A DNA stretch of 33,139 nucleotides from an uncultured Pelagibacteraceae bacterium. GTDB taxonomy: Bacteria; Pseudomonadota; Alphaproteobacteria; Pelagibacterales; AG-422-B15. How positions within the stretch are numbered: the first letter of the stretch is position 1; every line of letters begins with the position of its first letter. The notes below the pieces were generated by a model. The model was not told the DNA's origin and ran no database searches. It saw only the letters and a program-made list of their open reading frames with translations. The stretch covers positions 32,001 to 65,139 of the forward strand of contig CACCND010000007.1 of assembly GCA_902547315.1 (NCBI GenBank), in the 5' to 3' direction. The position numbers and the translations under genes were made by a program. Below, one piece after another: positions 25,185-32,871 of the stretch.

Positions 25185-25884
25185 AAGTAATTGTTTAGCA
25201 ATTATAGGTTTAAGGTCTGGGTCTAAAAGTATTAAAAATAAAAATATTATTTCTTTCAAGGGTAAACCACTGGTTTATTGGATAATTCAAGCCGCAAAAA
25301 AATCAAAAAAAATTAATAAAATAATTGTGTCAACAGATAGTAAAAAATATGCAAAAATTTGTGAGAATTTAGGTGCTGAGGTTCCATTTTTAAGACCAAA
25401 AAAAATTAGTGGCGATAAATCACTTGAGATAGAATACATAATTCATGCATTGAAATGGTTAAAGAAACATCAAAAATATACACCAGAATATGTTGTAAGA
25501 CTGCAAGCCACTTCACCTCTACAAAATGCAAAAGAAATTGATCAATCAATTAGGGCGCTTGAATTGGACAAAAAAGCAACATCTTCAATGGTTGTATACA
25601 AATCATCAATTATACCCACTAAGTCAATGAAAATGTCAAAAAATAATAAATATTTATCTCCATATTTCAAAGAAGTGAATTCGCTCGAGATAAAAAACAG
25701 ACAATCTTTTCCTAGTGCATTCTATAGAGGTAATGTAATAACTAGTAGAAGAAATCTATTGATAAATAAACGCCAACAAATTGGTAAGCGTTGTAAACCA
25801 ATTATTATTCCTGAAGAAAGAGGAATAGATATAAACACTAAATATGACTTGTTTGTTGCTGAAAAAATAGCTCAATTAATCTAA
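25177..25884 (+). CDS. neuA: NeuA-type CMP-nonulosonate synthetase (module 3)
   Basis: This 235-residue cytidylyltransferase has a changed first motif, IIGLRSGSKSIKNKN, where most have IPARGGSKGIPxKN: Pro-Ala is replaced by Gly-Leu. The rest is regular: PLVYWIIQ, VSTDSKK, EVPFLRPKK, VRLQATSPLQ and a late DINTKYD. Whether the altered motif changes nucleotide choice is not known. It overlaps the upstream neuB by 8 bp, so it is its partner by position. It is the last gene of the long plus-strand run; its stop abuts the stop of the opposite-strand gene with no bases between. Confidence 0.88.
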   Translation: MYKSNCLAIIGLRSGSKSIKNKNIISFKGKPLVYWIIQAAKKSKKINKIIVSTDSKKYAKICENLGAEVPFLRPKKISGDKSLEIEYIIHALKWLKKHQKYTPEYVVRLQATSPLQNAKEIDQSIRALELDKKATSSMVVYKSSIIPTKSMKMSKNNKYLSPYFKEVNSLEIKNRQSFPSAFYRGNVITSRRNLLINKRQQIGKRCKPIIIPEERGIDINTKYDLFVAEKIAQLI

Positions 25885-27660
25885 TTAATACATCTTATCT
25901 AAATTTTTTCTCATAAAATTATTCCAGTCACTTTTCCAATTTTTATTCATACTTACATGCATTTTCATAAATGGATCAATTTTATTTAAAGCAATTTTCC
26001 ATCTTTTTTTATCTTTAAGAAAAAAATTTAAATTTGATGCTGCCGATTTGCCATTAGCACTTAAAATTTTATTATTTTTCAATAGATTTGAGAGACTGCT
26101 ATAAGTACTAGACCATCTACTTGGTTCATATAGAGCAACAGTTGGAATATTAAAGGCAAGACTTTCAATAAATCCTGTCGAAGTAACATCCCAGACAACC
26201 GCATCTACTTCACCAAATTTATCTACAGGCTTTACAGATTTGTTGCTTAATATAGTAATTTTTACGTTAATCGAGTTTAACAACTTAAATAGCGGATCTC
26301 TTTCAAATACATCGTCTCTATGGATAATAACTACCTCATTTATTCCTTGTGGTAAGTTAGATAGAAATTGAAATACAAATGTTCTTAATTTTTTTATACT
26401 AAAATCGTTTGAATTTCCGCCAAGCTTTTCGTCAAGCATAAGCAATTTCGATAATGGTATTAAAACTTTTCCAGATTCTTTTTTTCTTTTTTTTAGACCT
26501 CTCATGAATAGAGATGATAAGTATGGATTAGGAAGAGGAATTATTTTTGTTTTTAAATTAAATTTTTTAAATTCAGCAGGTATATTTTTCCATCCTGAAC
26601 TTAAATAGAAATCAGATAGGAGAATATCTCTTGTAAAAAAGTTAGGCATGGATTTTTCATACCCAATTAGACCACTGTGTTGAACGGTAATAATTGGTAT
26701 TTCCTTATATTTACATACTGAAGTAAAAAAATTAGCGTGAAGATAATCTTTTAACCCGCCACCAATCGAAATATATCCTTTAGACTTAGGGCTCACATAT
26801 TGTTTATAATTATTAAAATTTTTTTCAACATCTTCTACTATTACATTTGGCAATAATCTAGATATAAGATCTGAAAATTTTTTTATAGCATTTGCATTGA
26901 TTAGATTATGATCAATTGAATTTTTTAAATTATTATAAAAAATATTTGAAATTTTCATTCTTTTTTCTTTATCATTAATTTTTAGACAATTTCTATTAAT
27001 AAGATCAGGTATATCTTGAAAATCTATATGCAATTCGTTTAAATTTTCTAATCTTTTAAGCGTTGGTTTTATATAATATCCACGAAAATCCTGCTCTATT
27101 TTTGTTTTAAATTTAAATTTTAGCTGTTCAAATTTACTAATAATTTTTTTTTTATATGATGAGTCTAAATGTGAAATAATTATCTTATCATTGCAGCCAA
27201 GAACAATTCTAAATATAGCCCATTGGAAATTTTGATTATGGTATCCAAATCTTTTAGAAAGATCATTATTACTTTCACTGGTTTGAAATCTATAAATATT
27301 CTTTCTTGGATATATTCTTATATCTTTCTTTTTATTTAATATTTTTAGTCTTATTAACTTTGTCAAAAAAATTTCGATAAAAAACCTTATAGTGTCTAAA
27401 TAAATCGGTATCATGCTATGAATATTATTTTTAAAACTTAGTTTTATAATTTCTTTAGTAATCTTGAGTGAAATTTTAAAAGATAAATCATGATATTTTT
27501 TTTCTAATCTGTATTGATCTTTAGAATTAAGATTTTTGATATTTTTAATATTCACAGATGACCCAAAATAATCATTGAAAATAGGGAATCTATAATTATT
27601 GTCTTTTTTTTTAATTAATGTGCCGTCTCCATTAGGCGTGATAAGTCTCATATTTTTCAT
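25885..27660 (-). CDS. Putative transferase, LIC12162-like, GT-B fold
   Basis: The 591-residue protein has no signal peptide or clear membrane helix. It resembles a family of putative transferases known from Leptospira and other surface-glycan loci (LIC12162 type). An N-terminal region of about 250 residues, rich in Lys and Ile, is followed by GYISIGGGLKDY and ITVQHSGLIGYEKS near 295-330. A GT-B C-terminal lobe has VIIHRDDVFERD near 440 and AVVWDVTSTGFIESLAFNIP near 487-506. That last segment matches the donor-binding place of CDP-glycerol-type transferases. It is the only reverse-strand gene between the two plus-strand blocks, so it has separate control. Transfer of a CMP-nonulosonate is a guess from its neighbours. 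Confidence 0.62.
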   Translation of the reverse strand: MKNMRLITPNGDGTLIKKKDNNYRFPIFNDYFGSSVNIKNIKNLNSKDQYRLEKKYHDLSFKISLKITKEIIKLSFKNNIHSMIPIYLDTIRFFIEIFLTKLIRLKILNKKKDIRIYPRKNIYRFQTSESNNDLSKRFGYHNQNFQWAIFRIVLGCNDKIIISHLDSSYKKKIISKFEQLKFKFKTKIEQDFRGYYIKPTLKRLENLNELHIDFQDIPDLINRNCLKINDKEKRMKISNIFYNNLKNSIDHNLINANAIKKFSDLISRLLPNVIVEDVEKNFNNYKQYVSPKSKGYISIGGGLKDYLHANFFTSVCKYKEIPIITVQHSGLIGYEKSMPNFFTRDILLSDFYLSSGWKNIPAEFKKFNLKTKIIPLPNPYLSSLFMRGLKKRKKESGKVLIPLSKLLMLDEKLGGNSNDFSIKKLRTFVFQFLSNLPQGINEVVIIHRDDVFERDPLFKLLNSINVKITILSNKSVKPVDKFGEVDAVVWDVTSTGFIESLAFNIPTVALYEPSRWSSTYSSLSNLLKNNKILSANGKSAASNLNFFLKDKKRWKIALNKIDPFMKMHVSMNKNWKSDWNNFMRKNLDKMY

Positions 27661-27740
27661 TAATATCTTTAAATATTATATATATATTGTATATACTTAC
27701 CTTTATTTCTTATTAAATATAACGAAAAATAATATCATAT
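27661..27740. promoter_or_regulatory. Divergent promoter region between the LIC12162-like gene and the wzz-like gene
   Basis: Eighty bp lie between the two divergent starts, the longest gene-free stretch in the window. It is almost pure A and T, with an alternating TA run at about 27675-27694. On the plus strand TTGTAT at 27687-27692 and TATTAA at 27711-27716 (18 bp apart) could be -35/-10 elements for the wzz-like gene. The match is weak given the base composition. Confidence 0.35.
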
Positions 27741-28883
27741 ATGGAGTCCATTTCGGAAAATAATTTTGATTTATTTGATGTAGTTAAAAAACTATTTAAG
27801 TCATTTTTAAATCATTACGTATCTGTAATTTCGATTTTTATTTTATTTGCTGTTGCAGGCTATCTTTTAGAGGGAAGAGTGAAAAATGAAGAGTATAGAT
27901 TCTCTGTTCCTGTTTCAAATACATCAAAAGTTTATGATCCTCTATATTTTTCTGTACGTAACTTACTCGTAGATAGTTTATACAATGGAGAAGCTGCAGC
28001 TATAAAACCGCTAAATGCATCTAATTATATAAATGAATATAATATAAACTTAACAAATTTTTTTAAACCTGAAACAAGAGCCTTGTTTTATATTGATGAA
28101 GTAAAGTCACAAAATTTTACTGAAATATTAAAAAGAATTGAAAACCAAAATTTTAGATTAATAAGCATTACTTTTAGTAAAGACTCAAAAAAATTAAATA
28201 TTTTTTTTGAAAATAATAAAGTGAATGATAATCCCCCAACTGATGAGTCCAAGCTACAATATAGCTTATTTTTCATGAAAGAATTAAATGATAGAATAAA
28301 TAATAAATATAAGGAAATAGCATCAAAATCTCTCGATGAATATGCAACAAATATATACAATTATGTTAATTCTCTCAATCCCACTGAAAAATTCAATACT
28401 AACGCAGCAAATTATGTAACTGATCTAAAAAAAGAAATATTACTACTTGAATCGTTTGAAACAATGACAGGTCAGGATACGTCTATTCTTTCTTCAGGTA
28501 CAATAAGTGCAAGTGCCAACCCTTTGCAGTTGGAGAAAATTAAAACTCACAAACTGAATGTTTTAGAGCTAATTGAGGAGCTTATTTTAAATAATAATAT
28601 AAACGAAATGAGTGAACTTCTTTATATGATACCAGAATTAACATATCATGAAAATTTAAAAAAGAACGAAGAAGTGTACCAAAATTTACTGCTGCAGATT
28701 CAAAAAACCACACAAATATTAATGGCTTCTGAGTTGGTAAATTATAGTATGAATGAAATTCAACTAACAGATTATAAAACTGGAAATGACCTCTTTGTAA
28801 TTTTTATTTTTGGTGGTTTTTTTGTATGTGTCATTTATTTATTTTATCTCTCTTATAGAAAAGAAATATTAATGTCGCTATGA
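27741..28883 (+). CDS. wzz: Wzz-like chain-length determinant (polysaccharide co-polymerase)
   Basis: A 380-residue inner-membrane protein with one membrane segment near residues 25-44 and a second near 350-370, enclosing a large, mostly helical periplasmic domain with charged coiled-coil-like stretches. This two-helix plan is that of Wzz/PCP-1 proteins, which set polymer length with the Wzy polymerase. No cytoplasmic tyrosine-kinase domain follows, so it is the short type. A Wzy-like gene is three genes downstream (30527), in keeping with the call. Sequence identity is low in this family, so the call rests on topology and context. Its end overlaps the phosphatase gene by 4 bp (ATGA). Confidence 0.75.
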   Translation: MESISENNFDLFDVVKKLFKSFLNHYVSVISIFILFAVAGYLLEGRVKNEEYRFSVPVSNTSKVYDPLYFSVRNLLVDSLYNGEAAAIKPLNASNYINEYNINLTNFFKPETRALFYIDEVKSQNFTEILKRIENQNFRLISITFSKDSKKLNIFFENNKVNDNPPTDESKLQYSLFFMKELNDRINNKYKEIASKSLDEYATNIYNYVNSLNPTEKFNTNAANYVTDLKKEILLLESFETMTGQDTSILSSGTISASANPLQLEKIKTHKLNVLELIEELILNNNINEMSELLYMIPELTYHENLKKNEEVYQNLLLQIQKTTQILMASELVNYSMNEIQLTDYKTGNDLFVIFIFGGFFVCVIYLFYLSYRKEILMSL

Positions 28884-29371
28884 AGGTTAAAAAAATAGCT
28901 AGTTACAAGTGTTTTTTTTTTGATTTTGATGGTGTACTCACCAACAATAAAGTTATTACGAATAATTTAGGAAATGAGTATGTTATATGTAACAGATCAG
29001 ATGGGCTATACTTCAATATTTTAAAAAAATTAACAAATCATATTTTTATAATATCAACCGAAAAAAATAGAGTTGTTTCTGCTAGATCAAAAAAATTAAA
29101 AATTTCATCTTATCAAGGTGTAAAAAATAAATTACAGCTCATCAAAGAAATATCAAAAAAAAACAAATTCAATTTAGAAGAAAGCGTTTATATAGGAAAT
29201 GATATAAACGATTATTTAGCTATGCAGGAATGTGGTTTAGCTATTTGTCCTGCCGACAGTCATAAAATTATAAAAAAAATATCTTTAGTACTGAAAAGAA
29301 AAGGAGGTGAAGGAATAGTATCGGAAATAATAGAGGATATTTTTAAAATAAATATTAAACAATATATCTAA
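28880..29371 (+). CDS. KdsC-like HAD phosphatase
   Basis: The 163-residue protein is a cap-less HAD phosphatase of the KdsC type. FFFDFDGVLTNN holds the nucleophile Asp15 and acid/base Asp17. The ISTEKNR segment (Ser59/Thr60) is motif II, Lys84 in GVKNKLQL is the likely motif III lysine, and YIGNDINDYLAM (Asp108, Asp111) is motif IV. NRSDGLY matches the NRxDGxG seen in KdsC proteins. KdsC removes phosphate from Kdo 8-phosphate; close relatives remove it from 9-phosphates of nonulosonic acids such as KDN. No kdsA or kdsB is here but three NeuB genes are, so a nonulosonate 9-phosphate is a possible substrate (inference). It starts within the wzz-like gene. Confidence 0.8.
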   Translation: MKVKKIASYKCFFFDFDGVLTNNKVITNNLGNEYVICNRSDGLYFNILKKLTNHIFIISTEKNRVVSARSKKLKISSYQGVKNKLQLIKEISKKNKFNLEESVYIGNDINDYLAMQECGLAICPADSHKIIKKISLVLKRKGGEGIVSEIIEDIFKINIKQYI

Positions 29372-29386
29372 AGATATTTAATATTA

Positions 29387-30526
29387 ATGACAAATGATCG
29401 AATAAATAATTCAATTAATAAATTTGCAGAGTTTCTTGAAACCTGTCGACTATCTAAAAATAAAGTTAAGTTAACGTCAAATAGTGAATCAACTCCATTC
29501 GCATTGTGTTTTTACATCTTTTGTTTAAATTTAATTGGTGATAAAGACCAACTTAATAAATTTAAGTTTGATTGGGATGATGAGTTGAGACGAAACTTAA
29601 CTTTATATAAAGATACAAGAAATAAATCGGGCGTCAAACTTGAATTAGATAAACCATATTTGCAGCTTTTGACCTTTACACTTAGCGCGCTAAGCATAAT
29701 TGATACTTTAAAAAATAATCCTTTAGAAGAGAATACAATTTTCGTAAAAAATATTGATATTAAAAGAAGATTAAATTTATTTGGAGCATCTAAAGGCTTG
29801 CCTAAATCTGGTAATTTTGCCATGTTTTATGGTGTATTACTAATTCACTGTAAAGAATATTTAAATTGTAATGTGGAGTCAAAAATAGATGATTGGGTTG
29901 ATTACCACTTAAAGAGTATAAATAGATTTGGCTTTTGGGGAAGTTTTAATTCTATGTCTCATTTGCAATTTCAAAATGGCTATCATCAATACGAGATTTT
30001 TAATTATCTAAAAATCGAGAATCCATTGATTAGTAATGCAATAAAAAATATTCTAGCGCTTGCCGATGAAAACGGACATTTTGCACCTTATATTGGTGGT
30101 GGCTCATGTTATGACTATGATGCGATATTCATTTTGTCACAGTGTAAAAACACAAATTATTATAATGATGTAAAAAACTTTTTTGATTCAAATATAAACA
30201 AACTAATTCAATTACAAAATAATGATGGGGGATTTTGTGAGTCAAAACAAGTAAGGCCAGTTGACTACAGTTATTTTATAAAGTTCATAAACCATGTCCT
30301 TGCTTCAAAAGGCACTGCCAGGTGGGAGAGATTAAGACAGATGGTCACATTGCTAAGGCCAAGGTATAACAGAATAAACACTCATTGGTCAACTTACTCA
30401 AGACTATGGAATGAATCTAGTTTATGGGATAGTTGGTTTAGATTGATGGCCATTGCAAAAATAGACGATCTAATAAACAATAAATCCAGATGGAATTACA
30501 TTAATTATCCTGGTTTAGGTAGCTAA
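29387..30526 (+). CDS. Alpha-toroid-like protein of unknown function
   Basis: I cannot name a family for this 379-residue protein. It is rich in helices, with no signal peptide or membrane segment. Near residue 238 is GGGSCYDYDAIFIL and near 275 is LIQLQNNDGGFCES. The second resembles the Q-x-x-DGGF repeat of terpene cyclases and protein prenyltransferases; both groups have an (alpha/alpha)6 toroid fold. The Asp-rich GSCYDYDA segment could hold catalytic acids. Tryptophans are frequent after residue 310. It lies between the phosphatase and the polymerase gene, starting 15 bp after one and ending 1 base before the other. A lyase, hydrolase or lipid-binding role in polymer assembly would all be possible. 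Confidence 0.7.
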   Translation: MTNDRINNSINKFAEFLETCRLSKNKVKLTSNSESTPFALCFYIFCLNLIGDKDQLNKFKFDWDDELRRNLTLYKDTRNKSGVKLELDKPYLQLLTFTLSALSIIDTLKNNPLEENTIFVKNIDIKRRLNLFGASKGLPKSGNFAMFYGVLLIHCKEYLNCNVESKIDDWVDYHLKSINRFGFWGSFNSMSHLQFQNGYHQYEIFNYLKIENPLISNAIKNILALADENGHFAPYIGGGSCYDYDAIFILSQCKNTNYYNDVKNFFDSNINKLIQLQNNDGGFCESKQVRPVDYSYFIKFINHVLASKGTARWERLRQMVTLLRPRYNRINTHWSTYSRLWNESSLWDSWFRLMAIAKIDDLINNKSRWNYINYPGLGS

Positions 30527-31702
30527 ATGTTATACTTTTTATTTACAAGTATCTATGCATTGATTTCGTTAATTTTTGTTAAAATACAATCAAATTCAAA
30601 TTCCAATCATTTTGATAAAGAACTGGGTTTATACATATATTTTAGCTTATCCATCTTCATAATTTTTTTTCTCGGTCTTAGAGGGAACGAAGATGAATAT
30701 ACAAGAATCTTTTTATTTGTTCCTGATATAAAAAATTTATTTGCAACTGGGGAATTCGCTTCAATTACATATCATAATCTTATTATCCAGAGGGGTCCTA
30801 TAATAATATTTTTTATGTCATTACTTCAAACAGTTGGAATTAGTTCACAGGCATTCTTATTTTTTACTGTCTTTACGAGCCTAATTATAAATACTATTTT
30901 TTTTCGAATTTTTTCAAAGTATTTTTTTATAGCATTTTTATTATATCTGGTGCATGGCTTAATATTTAAGGAATGGATAGGGATTAAAGCTGGGCTGATA
31001 AGCGCATTATTACTTCCGGTTATTTATTTTTTATCTAATAAAAAAAATACGATTGCTTTTATTATTACAATTATCTCATCACTTATTCATTATCTTGCTA
31101 TTATAAAAATTATTTTATTCTTTTTGGATCGTAAATTCAGCCGTAATATTATTCTCTCAGTTTTATTTTTATCAATTTTAATTGAGCTATTAGACGTACC
31201 ATATTTAGTCTTTAGTATTTTTAATAATATTAATTATCTTCCAGATTATATATTTTATTATATCAATTCAGAGGCCTATGGTTATGATGCAGGATTATTT
31301 AGAGCTAAGACAATTCAACAAATAATAACGTTAGTATTATTATTATATTTAGTGCATGATAATTACCTATTTCAGAAAGATAAATATTATAATCTACTCA
31401 TAAATAGTTACGTAATTAGTACCCTAGCTCTAATATTATTTTCTTTTACGGCTGTCCTATCGAATCGCATCAATGGACTTTTTATTATTGTTGAGCCTAT
31501 ACTAATTACATATTTCATTTATGTTTTTTCCAATAAAAGAATTGTATCTACAATATTGGTTATATTTGCTTTATTTGTATCTTACTTAAATTACATACAT
31601 TTAGATCGTATTTCACCATATAAGTTTCTCATAGATAAAAAAGATTATCTTGAGCATGAAAGAATCATGGATGAAATCGAAAGAGATCAATTAAAAATAT
31701 AG
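30527..31702 (+). CDS. wzy: EpsG/Wzy-like polysaccharide polymerase
   Basis: A 391-residue integral membrane protein with about ten hydrophobic segments across its whole length and a short charged C-terminus. GLRGNEDEYTRIF near residues 49-61, just after the second segment, matches the LRGxxxxDYxxY motif of EpsG-family polymerases. These join lipid-linked repeat units on the outer face of the inner membrane. A Wzz-like protein is encoded upstream in the same run, which supports a Wzx/Wzy-type pathway, although no Wzx flippase is seen in this window. The stop is followed directly by the GT4 gene. Confidence 0.78.
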   Translation: MLYFLFTSIYALISLIFVKIQSNSNSNHFDKELGLYIYFSLSIFIIFFLGLRGNEDEYTRIFLFVPDIKNLFATGEFASITYHNLIIQRGPIIIFFMSLLQTVGISSQAFLFFTVFTSLIINTIFFRIFSKYFFIAFLLYLVHGLIFKEWIGIKAGLISALLLPVIYFLSNKKNTIAFIITIISSLIHYLAIIKIILFFLDRKFSRNIILSVLFLSILIELLDVPYLVFSIFNNINYLPDYIFYYINSEAYGYDAGLFRAKTIQQIITLVLLLYLVHDNYLFQKDKYYNLLINSYVISTLALILFSFTAVLSNRINGLFIIVEPILITYFIYVFSNKRIVSTILVIFALFVSYLNYIHLDRISPYKFLIDKKDYLEHERIMDEIERDQLKI

Positions 31703-31704
31703 TG

Positions 31705-32871
31705 ATGAATTTATATTATATTTCCTCATCTTCCTTACCTTCTCGAGCCGCAAACTCTATTCATACAATCAATATGTGTAAAGCATTTAAAAAATATAAA
31801 TTAGATATTTCATTATTTTTGACAGAAACAAAAAAAAATTCCAAACAAATTAAAGATTTAAAAAAAAATAAAATAAAAATAAAGAGTCTAATAAGTCCGA
31901 CAAAAAGGGGAGTTGAATTACTAAATTGTTTAATTTCTATTTCAATATACTTTTGCGACAAATTTATGAATAATAAACCAGATATAGTTATCTCAAGAAA
32001 TATATTTGGCGCTTATTTCTTTCATTTTTTTACTAAAACAAAAATAATATATGAAACGCATATACCTGAATTAGGCATTAGAGGAAAAATTCAAAAAACT
32101 TTATTTAAAGATTCCAGTTTAAAGAAAATTGTAATATCTGAATCTCTATTGCGTGAAATCTATAAACATCATAAAATTGCTCTAAATAATAAAATAAAAA
32201 AAAGTGTTATAATTCTTCACGACGGTGCATTTAATTTATTTTCAAACAAAGTCCCTAAAAAATACAAATTATCTTTTGAGAAAATTAAAAAAAATCTATC
32301 GACTAACAAAAATAAAGTTAGTTTAGTTGGTTATTTCGGGCATTTACACAAGGGAAGAGGCATAGAACTTATTTTAGAATTAGCACAACTTAGGCCAAAC
32401 TTTACTTTTCTTGTTTTTGGAGGTGCAGAGAGCGATATTGAGAAATTTAAGAAAATCTGTACGCCTAAAAATATATATATTATGGGTTTCTACGAACATG
32501 AGATGGTTAGATACTTCATGACAAAAATGGATGTTTTATTAATGCCTTATCAAAAGAAAGTTTTTCTTAAAAAAAATCAAATAAGTACAGAAAAGTGGAT
32601 GTCACCTTTAAAACTGTTTGAGTATATGTCATCAAAGAAACCAATTATTTCCTCAAATATCAAAGTTTTAAAAGAAGTTTTAGAAAATAAAAAAAATTCA
32701 TTATTAGTTGAGTCAGACAATAAATTTGAATGGGTAAAATCTATTGATTTACTAATTAAAAATAAAAAACTTTCAAAAAAACTGGCATTTAATGCATATA
32801 CGTCTTTTAAAAATAATTATACGTGGGATATAAGAGCAAAAAAAATTCTAGAGTTTGTTAATGTTAAGTAA
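31705..32871 (+). CDS. Family 4 glycosyltransferase
   Basis: A 388-residue GT-B glycosyltransferase with retaining (GT4) features. The N-terminal lobe starts NLYYISSSSLPSRAANSIHT, typical of acceptor-side loops. SLVGYFGHLHKGRGIELILE near 205-225 is the start of the nucleotide-binding lobe, and SPLKLFEYMSSKKPIISS near 300-318 has the E-x7-E-like donor site with Glu at EYM. The GTG at 31702 overlaps the previous stop, but the ATG at 31705 is the better start; both give almost the same protein. The donor is probably a nucleoside diphosphate sugar in the cytosol. It overlaps the next gene by 11 bp. Confidence 0.85.
   Translation: MNLYYISSSSLPSRAANSIHTINMCKAFKKYKLDISLFLTETKKNSKQIKDLKKNKIKIKSLISPTKRGVELLNCLISISIYFCDKFMNNKPDIVISRNIFGAYFFHFFTKTKIIYETHIPELGIRGKIQKTLFKDSSLKKIVISESLLREIYKHHKIALNNKIKKSVIILHDGAFNLFSNKVPKKYKLSFEKIKKNLSTNKNKVSLVGYFGHLHKGRGIELILELAQLRPNFTFLVFGGAESDIEKFKKICTPKNIYIMGFYEHEMVRYFMTKMDVLLMPYQKKVFLKKNQISTEKWMSPLKLFEYMSSKKPIISSNIKVLKEVLENKKNSLLVESDNKFEWVKSIDLLIKNKKLSKKLAFNAYTSFKNNYTWDIRAKKILEFVNVK

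Noticed and set aside
28088-28360. Minus-strand ORF of 90 codons
   Set aside because: It lies inside the wzz-like gene and reads as low-complexity Phe/Leu/Ser sequence, as expected from the opposite strand of Lys/Asn/Glu-rich coding DNA.
29512-29823. Minus-strand ORF of 103 codons
   Set aside because: It is the antisense shadow of the toroid-like gene, with no motif or ribosome binding site of its own; long antisense frames are common in AT-rich genes.
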